Shown here piece by piece: positions 1 through 7,408 of a stretch of DNA of 36,876 nt. The notes beneath the pieces were generated by a model, which saw only the letters and a program-made list of their open reading frames with translations, did no database searches and was not told the origin of the DNA. Position 1 is the first letter of the stretch. Every line of letters begins with the position of its first letter. A program made the translations under genes and the position numbers. Origin of the DNA: Promethearchaeota archaeon (GTDB lineage Archaea > Asgardarchaeota > Lokiarchaeia > Sigyniarchaeales > SOKP01); the NCBI GenBank assembly GCA_011364975.1, contig RDOE01000033.1, forward strand, positions 1 to 36,876. The letters are read 5' to 3'.

Positions 1-276
1 CTATTAGCGGGTGAGAAAAAAGAATCCGCTGGGGAAATATTCAATTTAGGGTATTCTAGTCCAATAAGTGTAAATGAGCTTGTAGACAAGATGTATAGGT
101 TATCTGGTAAACCAAAAAAGATTAAATTTGTTGAAAAACAAAAGGGTGACGTAGATGTAACCTACTCTGATACCAGTAAAGCTAACAAGATTTTAAACTA
201 TTATCCTCAGGTAAGTATCGATGAGGGATTAAAAAAGACATTTGAATGGCAATTACAATATAATTCATCTCATTAA
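1..276 (+). CDS. NAD-dependent sugar epimerase/dehydratase, C-terminal fragment
   Basis: The reading frame is open from base 1, so the gene starts outside the window and only about the last 91 residues are visible. They contain the 'EIFNLGYSSPISVNEL' type segment that follows the sugar-binding region in extended short-chain dehydrogenases, then 'KGDVDVTYSDTSKA' and a final helix 'IDEGLKKTFEWQ', the usual end of GalE/WbpP-like nucleotide-sugar epimerases. The catalytic Tyr-Lys pair and the NAD-binding Gly motif lie upstream and cannot be checked. A complete paralogue follows 110 bases downstream on the same strand, and the two share the same C-terminal layout. Role inferred: interconversion of UDP-sugars for surface glycans. 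The substrate cannot be told from this fragment. Confidence 0.85.
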   Translation, partial: LLAGEKKESAGEIFNLGYSSPISVNELVDKMYRLSGKPKKIKFVEKQKGDVDVTYSDTSKANKILNYYPQVSIDEGLKKTFEWQLQYNSSH

Positions 277-386
277 GTGGGAATATGTATTGAATATTGT
301 TGTTTGGTTGCTAAGTTATAATAACTATGTGAAATTAGAAATATAAAAATACCATTTATTGATTTTTTACGAGAAGTGAAACAAAT

Positions 387-1358
387 TTGGATTTCAAAGG
401 GAAAAGAGTTTTAATAACTGGGGCAGCAGGGTTTATAGGAAGTAACTTAACAGATGCATTATTGGAAAAGGGAGCGGAAGTAATTGGGATTGATAATTTA
501 TTTAATGGGCGAGTAGAAAATTTAGAAGAGGCAATGCAAAATAAGAATTTTCAATTTCATAAAGGAGATATACGGGATCTAAACTTTTTATTAGATTTGT
601 TTAAAGATATTGATATTGTGTATCACCAAGCCGCATTTACCAGTGTTCCACAATCTGTAAAAATGCCGGAAAATTGTAATAATGTGAATGTAAATGGGGT
701 TTTAAATGTATTAAATGCTGCGCGACGTATGAATGTAGATAAAGTCGTCTATGCCTCAAGTTCATCTGTATACGGAGATACTCCCACTTTACCTAAACGA
801 GAAGATATGCCAAGGATACCAATCTCACCTTATGGAGTTGCAAAACTCGCTTGTGAGGCATATATGCAAGTTTATTATCAAGTATACGGGTTAAAAACAA
901 TTTCATTACGTTATTTTAATGTATTTGGTCCAAGGCAGAGAGATTCCCCCTATAGTGGTGTGATAGCTATTTGGCTTGGAAACATTATTAGGAATGAGGA
1001 TTTGGTAATTTTTGGTGATGGAACTAATTCAAGGGATTTTACATATATTAAAGATGTGATTCTTGCTAATCTTCTTGCTACAGAACATGATGCTCCCGGA
1101 GAAATCCTTAATATTGGAGCAGGTTCACCTATTAATTTAACGGATTTGGCTAAATTAATGTTAAAGATTACTAAGAAAGAAACATTAGGATTGATTTATT
1201 CTGATCCAAGACCAGGCGATATTATCCATAGTTACGCGGATATAACTAAAGCTAAACAGTTAATAAAGTTTGAACCGCAATTTAACCAAGAAGCAGGATT
1301 AAAAGATTATTTTAAATGGTATAAAAATAAGTATAATGTCGATCTAGATATTGTATAA
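387..1358 (+). CDS. NAD-dependent UDP-sugar epimerase (extended SDR, GalE/WbpP-like)
   Basis: A 323-residue extended short-chain dehydrogenase of normal family length. The Rossmann Gly motif GAAGFIG is at residues 12-18 and an acidic residue at the end of strand 2 (ID, 35-36) fits NAD use. The Ser-rich catalytic strand is at about 122-127, and the catalytic Tyr149 and Lys153 are in SPYGVAK. The C-terminal half has the 'RYFNVFGPRQ' segment that closes over the nucleotide sugar. It starts at a TTG; the bases just before it (gagaagtgaa) give only a weak Shine-Dalgarno. It sits between a truncated paralogue and a polytopic membrane protein that starts 8 bases after its stop, so the three probably form one transcription unit serving glycan synthesis. 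C4-epimerase activity on UDP-Glc/GlcNAc is the usual role; the exact sugar is not shown. Confidence 0.9.
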   Translation: MDFKGKRVLITGAAGFIGSNLTDALLEKGAEVIGIDNLFNGRVENLEEAMQNKNFQFHKGDIRDLNFLLDLFKDIDIVYHQAAFTSVPQSVKMPENCNNVNVNGVLNVLNAARRMNVDKVVYASSSSVYGDTPTLPKREDMPRIPISPYGVAKLACEAYMQVYYQVYGLKTISLRYFNVFGPRQRDSPYSGVIAIWLGNIIRNEDLVIFGDGTNSRDFTYIKDVILANLLATEHDAPGEILNIGAGSPINLTDLAKLMLKITKKETLGLIYSDPRPGDIIHSYADITKAKQLIKFEPQFNQEAGLKDYFKWYKNKYNVDLDIV

Positions 1359-1366
1359 TTGTATGA

Positions 1367-3658
1367 GTGAAAATGAGAGACATTAGATATGACTTTTACC
1401 AAGTTCTGGAATATTTTAGGCGAAACTATAATTTCATTTTCTTGATGGGGTCAGTAATTGCTTTTATCTTTATATTTTTCAATATTCTGGGAGTTTTTGA
1501 TGGCATAATAGAGCTAATAATCATAGGAAATCTTGTCATTTTTGGCACTTTTTTAAGTTCTTTGTTTGTAGTGTTATTGCTTCCAAGCTATCCTTTATTT
1601 TTCGTTATTTTTAGAAACAAAAACTTTAACATTTTAGAAAAGTTAAGTTTTACATTAATAATTAACCTCTCGTTCTATATTTTAGGAGGGTTTATTGCAT
1701 TCTATTTAACTATTCCTTTAACGGGAATATTCTTTTTAGCATTATCATTTAGTGTCTATTCAATCTTCCTCGCTTTTATTGCAATAAAAGAGTTCAAATT
1801 GAAAAGGTACTTTTTTTTTAGGTTGAGAAAGAATGAACGAGAAATAAAAGAGGTTTATAGCTCTAAATCTATAAGACAATTCATTCAAAGTAAGGGTTCA
1901 CTAAACGCCATTTTGTTTATTATTTTCCTTTTCTTAATGTTGAGTGCATTTACACTTTCAGTTCCATTATTTGGGGGTACAGACTCATGGTTACATATTA
2001 GTATTATTAAAGTAATTACTGAAATTAACGTTTTACCTCTAAATGAATATTTAGGGGCTATGGGACTTCACATTTTCAGCGCTACATTTCATTTTTTCTC
2101 AGGAATTGATTTAATTTTAATTCCTCGCTTTTTTATATTTTATAGCTTTCCAGTTTCGTCATTAATTGTATATAACTTATTCAGAAGAATCTTTAAAAAT
2201 AAGAGTATAGCTATTTTTGGAGTATATATGTTAGTTTTCTCATCGTTAGGATTTGCGATTATGATGTATCAATTTTGGCCTTCAGCGATCGCATTTATTC
2301 AAGGTCTTTTTATCTTCTATTTATTATATACTCGTTTTAAACTTTTCATAAAGAAGGACCCTCCCTCAATTGAGGAGATTAAAACTAACATGGTATTTAA
2401 TTATGTATCTATCATAATAATCTTTGTTAGCGCTTTAATGACTCACTCGCTTATCATTATGATTTTATTGATCTCATATTTATGGATTTATGCTATATAT
2501 TTCATAAAAAGCTATAAACGTGGGATAGATTTTTTCCTTTTATGTGGATTATTCGTTATATTTCTCATATTTAATGCATTTGGTATTAGTACTGGGCATT
2601 TCAATGTTTTCAATTCTTTTTTTAGACTTCCTTGGTATTTAATATTAGGGGGTCTTATATTTGTTCTAATAATTGTCTCAATTTTTATTTGGCATCAAAA
2701 AAGAGTGATTGATTTTAGTTCAGGGAGGTATCGGCTTATCCTGGAAGGAGATTTATACGGATATTATAAAAAGATTGAAGATAAGTATCTTTATCCTATA
2801 ATTCTTGGACTAACGATTGGTTTAACGTTGAGTTGGATTGTGGTTAATACTCTTTGGTTCAATTTACCTGTGGTCACAGTTTTTACAGGGATAGAAGTTT
2901 TCTTCATTTCTCTACTTAGCATTTGGGGGTTAGGGATTTATCAGAACAAACCAAAAGGAAAGATATTATGGCTGTGGGGTGTTTGTTTAACATTATTAGT
3001 ATTATTTGGTTTTATATTCGATGCGATTAATAATTCATATACACTCTTCTCCCGCATTTTTTATTTAACGTCAATAGTAATTGTAGTTGGATTTTTATCT
3101 TACATCTACAAACTTATTCGTATCGGTAATTTAAGAACCTTAAAAGTGAAGATTTTATTATTTAGCTTGATTACATTTTCGCTTTTTGCGACTTTTACTG
3201 AAGAAATGAATTCCATTGAAATTTTCAGTCTAAAAAACAGAGAGATTTCATCCATTCAATGGTATTCTAATTATTCCTCAGAAGAAAACATCATAATTGG
3301 AGAATATGGATGGAATTATGTGTTTATCTATTATGATTATCCATTTACAGAATATAATAGGAATAAACCTTTTAATTCGATTTTCGAATTTATTCCAGTG
3401 AATGATACCTTATTGCATCCAAATAATCACATTAATTCAGAGGGTAAAAATATACTGACTGAATTAAAACATGATTCAAATGGAACAGACATCTTTTTAA
3501 TTTTGACGGACTATTATCTTCTGGTAGAAGGTAGTACCTTATTTAATCAACTTACTGAGCAAGAAATCGAGTTATACTATAGTTTACCGTACTTAAATCG
3601 AATTTATTCGGTTAAAAGTGAAAATGGAGATGAAATACCTTACTATTGGGTTATTTAA
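1367..3658 (+). CDS. Polytopic membrane protein, GT-C glycosyltransferase-like
   Basis: A 763-residue protein with roughly a dozen hydrophobic segments over residues 20-610, then a soluble C-terminal region of about 150 residues. After an early cluster of helices, a segment ends in GGTDSWLH (203-210). An Asp and His at the outer end of a membrane helix is the arrangement seen in the first external loop of GT-C enzymes that use lipid-linked sugars. The C-terminal part begins with an 'SIQWYSNYSSEENIIIGEYG' stretch, resembling the 'Trp-Ile/Tyr ... N/T-x-x ... vI' start of the soluble domain of such enzymes. The start is GTG at 1367, with ATG at 1373 as alternative. It follows two sugar epimerase genes. 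The 3' end overlaps the convergent next gene by 8 bases. The GT-C assignment is inference from topology; a flippase or polymerase role is possible. Confidence 0.6.
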   Translation: MKMRDIRYDFYQVLEYFRRNYNFIFLMGSVIAFIFIFFNILGVFDGIIELIIIGNLVIFGTFLSSLFVVLLLPSYPLFFVIFRNKNFNILEKLSFTLIINLSFYILGGFIAFYLTIPLTGIFFLALSFSVYSIFLAFIAIKEFKLKRYFFFRLRKNEREIKEVYSSKSIRQFIQSKGSLNAILFIIFLFLMLSAFTLSVPLFGGTDSWLHISIIKVITEINVLPLNEYLGAMGLHIFSATFHFFSGIDLILIPRFFIFYSFPVSSLIVYNLFRRIFKNKSIAIFGVYMLVFSSLGFAIMMYQFWPSAIAFIQGLFIFYLLYTRFKLFIKKDPPSIEEIKTNMVFNYVSIIIIFVSALMTHSLIIMILLISYLWIYAIYFIKSYKRGIDFFLLCGLFVIFLIFNAFGISTGHFNVFNSFFRLPWYLILGGLIFVLIIVSIFIWHQKRVIDFSSGRYRLILEGDLYGYYKKIEDKYLYPIILGLTIGLTLSWIVVNTLWFNLPVVTVFTGIEVFFISLLSIWGLGIYQNKPKGKILWLWGVCLTLLVLFGFIFDAINNSYTLFSRIFYLTSIVIVVGFLSYIYKLIRIGNLRTLKVKILLFSLITFSLFATFTEEMNSIEIFSLKNREISSIQWYSNYSSEENIIIGEYGWNYVFIYYDYPFTEYNRNKPFNSIFEFIPVNDTLLHPNNHINSEGKNILTELKHDSNGTDIFLILTDYYLLVEGSTLFNQLTEQEIELYYSLPYLNRIYSVKSENGDEIPYYWVI

Positions 3659-4439
3659 AGATTTCATAATCACCAAAAAATAGCGTATCTAGTTTATTCT
3701 TGAATATAACATTTTTATCTCCTTCAATTTTAAACATACTAGGCAAAATCCCTACTTGTCCAATCTTATCTTCTCTGCTTATAAATGCCGCTCGTACACC
3801 TTCGATATCATCTGCAATATCTAATCCCCTTTTTATCGATTTTTCAATATCCTCTCCCTTAACAGCATTAGCAATTCTTGTAGCGGCTCCATCCGCTAAT
3901 GTTGCAGTATTGGCAAATATGGTGACTGAATCAGCTTGACCCAAACTTATTGCATGTCCAAAAGTAGAAGAGCTAGTACCAATTCCGATTGGACAATCCT
4001 CTCTCTGTATTAAAAAGCCCATATTTATGTTAAGTTCGTTAAAACCGGCAAAAAGAGCAACTTTAATGGGAAAATCTGATTGAATCATCATCTCTCCTCC
4101 ATTTTCTACTAAAGCAATCTCTACAGGACCATCTTCGTTTAAACCTTTACTTTTCATTGTCTCAACCATTAAATCAGCAAATGCACCTGCTACGGTCGCC
4201 ATTGGTCCGACCTCACAAATTTCTGAGGTCTTTACCATCAAATCCACAATTTTGAGACTTGATTCAATTTTTAAAGGAGAAAAAGAAGTAAGAAAATCGT
4301 GATTTTGAGCTACAAACGCATCTAATATTTTCCGATGATAATAAAAGCATTCTTTCGCTTCTAAAATAGCTAGTTTTGATTCTGAAATGATAGTGATATC
4401 CGATTCTTTTTCTAAAAAATGATTTTTATATACTTTCAA
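3651..4439 (-). CDS. UPF0280 family protein (ApbE-like fold)
   Basis: A 262-residue protein with the conserved features of the archaeal UPF0280 family: 'VGPMATVAGAFADL' near residue 78, 'VENGGE' near 111, and the Gly/Ser-rich 'GIGTSSSTFGHAISLG' followed by 'ADSVTIFANTATLADGAAT' in the centre. The family is related to ApbE, the FAD:protein FMN transferase, but its own reaction is not established, so no function is assigned. The start codon is TTG at 4439. It is alone on the minus strand, with its 3' end overlapping the preceding membrane-protein gene by 8 bases. It diverges from the Roadblock-like gene. Confidence 0.85.
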   Translation of the reverse strand: MKVYKNHFLEKESDITIISESKLAILEAKECFYYHRKILDAFVAQNHDFLTSFSPLKIESSLKIVDLMVKTSEICEVGPMATVAGAFADLMVETMKSKGLNEDGPVEIALVENGGEMMIQSDFPIKVALFAGFNELNINMGFLIQREDCPIGIGTSSSTFGHAISLGQADSVTIFANTATLADGAATRIANAVKGEDIEKSIKRGLDIADDIEGVRAAFISREDKIGQVGILPSMFKIEGDKNVIFKNKLDTLFFGDYEIFK

Positions 4440-4547
4440 TTTTTTAAAGTGTATTCTTCGTGATACTCTTACATCTTAAGATTTTATTTTAATTAAATAT
4501 AAATAAATTTGATATTATTAATTATTCAAAACTTTTTATTGAATAAT

Positions 4548-5039
4548 ATGCAAAAAATTAATTACGACGAAATCGTTTCACAGCTGAAATCAGAACTCAA
4601 TTCTGAATGCGCTATCGCTAATAAATATGGAATTGTACTTGGATCAAAAATAAAAGAATTTTCTAAAGGAAAAATAATTCCTCATAAAATTCTTTCCTTG
4701 ATTGCTAATTCACGAGATATTGCAGATGAATTAAACTTAAATAAAATAAATTCATTTGCGTTAGAAGCGCAGGATTACAACTATCTATTTAGTTTCAGTG
4801 ATGAACTTATATTGATCTCTAAACTTAATCTAGATATGAACTTAGCAAAATATATGCCAAGTATTACTGTATTTTTGAAAAAACTCAACGAAACAATGAA
4901 AAAGGAAGAGGTCATGGAGTTTTCAGTATTTGATTTTTCAAAGGAAATTCAGCGGATTGAAGAAAGTGTAAAGAAAGCAAAATCTCGAGAGAAAAAATAT
5001 TCAATAATAAAGGATCTTGTTAAATATGTTTCAAAATAG
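4548..5039 (+). CDS. Roadblock/LC7-like domain protein
   Basis: About 163 residues from the ATG at 4548. An in-frame ATG lies at 4509, but the 13 residues it adds are hydrophobic and unconserved-looking, and an AT-rich TATA-like stretch (about 4492-4507) lies so close that 4509 would be at or before the transcription start; 4548 is preferred. The core has the Roadblock pattern: an N-terminal helix, 'ECAIANKYGIVLGS' (first strands), a long helix, then 'FALEAQDYNYLFSFSDELILISKLNLD' (central strands) and a last helix. A Lys/Glu-rich helix follows at the C-terminus. Roadblock proteins bind or regulate small GTPases, and Asgard genomes often place them beside GTPase genes. Here the next gene, 48 bases on in the same direction, is a GTPase fused to a longin-like domain, so a functional pair is likely. 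Confidence 0.7.
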   Translation: MQKINYDEIVSQLKSELNSECAIANKYGIVLGSKIKEFSKGKIIPHKILSLIANSRDIADELNLNKINSFALEAQDYNYLFSFSDELILISKLNLDMNLAKYMPSITVFLKKLNETMKKEEVMEFSVFDFSKEIQRIEESVKKAKSREKKYSIIKDLVKYVSK

Positions 5040-5074
5040 TGAGATTCAAATAATAAGAACACAACAATATAATT

Positions 5075-5081
5075 AAGGTGA
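5075..5081 (+). promoter_or_regulatory. Shine-Dalgarno site for an apparent AUU start
   Basis: AAGGTGA, a good match to the archaeal anti-SD, ends 6 bases before an ATT codon at 5088. It fixes the start of the longin-GTPase gene, since no ATG, GTG or TTG lies in frame between the stop at 5079-5081 and the ATG at 5193. Confidence 0.6.
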
Positions 5082-5087
5082 AAGGCA

Positions 5088-7268
5088 ATTTTAAGACAAG
5101 TATATATTTATAAAGGAACGAATTTACTTTATTATCGCCATTTTGGGAAGGCTCTTAAAAAAGATATATTTGGTTCTCTCGTTCAAGATTTAATGAAAGA
5201 GGCTTTTGCAAAAGAAGGAACCCAAGTAGAGTATCATGATTATTATAAATATCGAATATCATATGTAAGCGAAAAAGGCCAAGAATTAATTTTTTTGTTT
5301 GTTACAGGTCTAACGGATAATTTTGATAACATCAAAAAAGAATTAATAAAGTGTAAAAAAGAATTTCTCAATCTTTTCGAAGATATTTTACAGCATAAAT
5401 ATGACTCAAAAACTTTTGAGGTTTTTGATCCCACAATCGATGCAATCCACAGAAATCTACGACCTAAAATTTCTCTTGTAGGATTTTCGGGAGTAGGTAA
5501 AACTACAATCACAAGATTAATTAAGGCAGAAGAAATTCCTATGCAGCATATCCCGACTATTACAGGGGATATTGCTACTATCAAAATTGGGAAGCTTCAC
5601 TTTCACTTATGGGATTTTGCCGGTCAAGAACAATTTAGTTATCTTTGGAATAATTTTATCAAAGGAAGTGATGCAGTCCTCTTAATTACAGATTCCACAT
5701 TAGAGAATGTCGAAAAAAGTAAATTTTTCTTGGAATTAATAAAAGAACAAGCACCAAATGCCCATTCTTCAGTTATTGCTAATAAACAAGACTTAGAAGA
5801 GGCAATGAGTCCAAATCAAATTGAAAAGATTTTAGGTATAAAAACCTATTCTATGATTGCTAAAGATGAAAATAATAGAGACAAGATGATAACAATTATT
5901 GCAGACATTCTAGAAATGAGTGCAGAAGTTTCTCCATTATTAAAACCATTATTAGAAAGAGATACTTTTATGGAACAAGCAACCAATGCTTTACAAAATG
6001 CAGAGTTCGAAAAGGCTGCAATGTATTTTGAAAAAATAAGCGATTTATGCATAGAATTAGGAGATGATTCTTTAGGGAGAGAATTCTATGAAAAAGGAAA
6101 AAAAATCAAAGATATGCTTGAAAAATCAAAAGCTCCTCCCCTCAAAATAGTAGAAGAATCACCTAAAATTGAACCACAAGTTTCTGAAACTGCACCCGAA
6201 GAAAAACCTATAAAAGAGGAACTTAAACCAAAAATTATACCACCAAAGACACCAGTACCAACTAAACCCGCCGAAGTACCGCCAAAGTCACCAGTACCAA
6301 CTAAACCCGCCGAAGTGCCGTCAACGACACCAGTACCGACTAAACCTGCCGTAAAACCGCTAACAACACCAGTACCAATTAAACCAGCTGTTCCAACTGA
6401 AGCTACACAAGATTCAAAAAAGCCATTGGTACCATCATCTATTGAACCAGCCACAAAAAAGATAGAAGGAGAAGTGGAAGCAAAGATTGAGCCACCTCCT
6501 ATAGCCCAAGTGCAAAAAACCGCTGAAGAAATAAAGGGCTTTACAAAAATAGAAGCAGAAATACCGGATTCAGTCCCAAAAGCAACTATTGCTCCTGATG
6601 AAAACCAAACAAGTAAGGGTTTGGATTTAAAACCTGAAGATTTTATGGTTTCACAAAGACCTAAAACAGTGGTAAATGTTCCTAAGGATGCAAAAGCAAT
6701 GTTAAGAACATCCCCTTTTGCTCATGTAACTAACCCTACTGAACCTCAAGTACCTAAACCGAAAGCCCCAAAACAGGTGATTGAGATAAAAGAAATGAAG
6801 CCTTCTATAATACCTAAAATAGAAAAAGAGCACGTTGAGCCGAAAATAACTCCCCCACCGCCACTGTTCGTGAAACCCAAACCTGTAATAATGCCAGAAA
6901 TCCCACCAAAAGATAAAATACAAACACCGATACCCGTACGCCCTATTGAGTTAATAAAGCCGCAAGCTCAACCATCTCCTGTAAGTATGCCACCCACGAT
7001 CCCTACGCAGCCACCAGAATCTCATAGTATGCGTCAAGAGAAATCATCTGAGGTAAACTCACAACAAAAAGAAAATTTGGAGAAATCGTTAATGGATTTA
7101 AAAATTAAAAGGGCAAATATCTCGAAAATGGCATTAGATTTGGATATGAAAGAACTTACTGGTGAAATTACAAGTGATGAATTGGAAGCGAAAAAGAAAA
7201 AATTAGGAGAAATAGAGGAGAAAATCATTCAGCAAATTAAAGATATGGAAAAGTTATTAGGTGCTTAA
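5088..7268 (+). CDS. Longin-like domain / Ras-like GTPase / Pro-rich linker / coiled-coil fusion
   Basis: About 726 residues if translated from ATT at 5088 (691 from the ATG at 5193). Residue numbers are from 5088. Residues 1-100 look like a longin-like domain: 'VYIYKGTNLLYYRHFG' opening strands, then amphipathic helices and 'ELIFLFVTGL'. A Ras-type GTPase follows: G1 GFSGVGKT at 132-139, G3 WDFAGQE at 175-181 and G4 NKQD at 232-235, with a degenerate G5. Residues 295-350 hold one TPR-like helical hairpin. Next is a long Pro/Lys/Thr-rich region with four 13-residue repeats, then a C-terminal coiled coil (about 655-726) containing an 'LTGEITSDELEAKKKKL' stretch. Starting at 5193 would cut the longin-like domain in half. 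No lipidation signal is seen. Likely an endomembrane or signalling scaffold paired with the upstream Roadblock protein; function is inferred. Confidence 0.8.
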   Translation: MLRQVYIYKGTNLLYYRHFGKALKKDIFGSLVQDLMKEAFAKEGTQVEYHDYYKYRISYVSEKGQELIFLFVTGLTDNFDNIKKELIKCKKEFLNLFEDILQHKYDSKTFEVFDPTIDAIHRNLRPKISLVGFSGVGKTTITRLIKAEEIPMQHIPTITGDIATIKIGKLHFHLWDFAGQEQFSYLWNNFIKGSDAVLLITDSTLENVEKSKFFLELIKEQAPNAHSSVIANKQDLEEAMSPNQIEKILGIKTYSMIAKDENNRDKMITIIADILEMSAEVSPLLKPLLERDTFMEQATNALQNAEFEKAAMYFEKISDLCIELGDDSLGREFYEKGKKIKDMLEKSKAPPLKIVEESPKIEPQVSETAPEEKPIKEELKPKIIPPKTPVPTKPAEVPPKSPVPTKPAEVPSTTPVPTKPAVKPLTTPVPIKPAVPTEATQDSKKPLVPSSIEPATKKIEGEVEAKIEPPPIAQVQKTAEEIKGFTKIEAEIPDSVPKATIAPDENQTSKGLDLKPEDFMVSQRPKTVVNVPKDAKAMLRTSPFAHVTNPTEPQVPKPKAPKQVIEIKEMKPSIIPKIEKEHVEPKITPPPPLFVKPKPVIMPEIPPKDKIQTPIPVRPIELIKPQAQPSPVSMPPTIPTQPPESHSMRQEKSSEVNSQQKENLEKSLMDLKIKRANISKMALDLDMKELTGEITSDELEAKKKKLGEIEEKIIQQIKDMEKLLGA
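6243..6398 (+). repeat. Four tandem 39-bp (13-residue) Pro-rich repeats
   Basis: Units at 6243-6281, 6282-6320, 6321-6359 and 6360-6398 encode PKTPVPTKPAEVP and its variants. The first two are nearly identical in DNA and the last two have drifted, so the linker grew by recent tandem duplication. It lies in the linker of the longin-GTPase protein. Confidence 0.9.
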
Positions 7269-7408
7269 TAAACTAATCTTGATTCCGATTAAACCTCCTG
7301 ATTAATTATTCATTTTTGGCTTTTCTTCAATGAATTTTTATATAATAAAATTTAATTGTTTTCACTACTTAATTGATGCAAGCTTAAATTAGATAACCTC
7401 GAATAAAG

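Noticed and set aside
5040..5192. Frameshift as the reason for the missing ATG of the longin-GTPase gene
   Set aside because: The other two frames hold stops soon after any ATG/GTG here; for example GTG at 5078 meets TAA at 5111-5113. The frame from 5088 is continuous and has a Shine-Dalgarno, so a rare start fits better.
6086..6454. A 122-residue Gly/Thr-rich frame on the minus strand
   Set aside because: It mirrors the Pro-rich repeats of the longin-GTPase gene; its repetitive content is a by-product.
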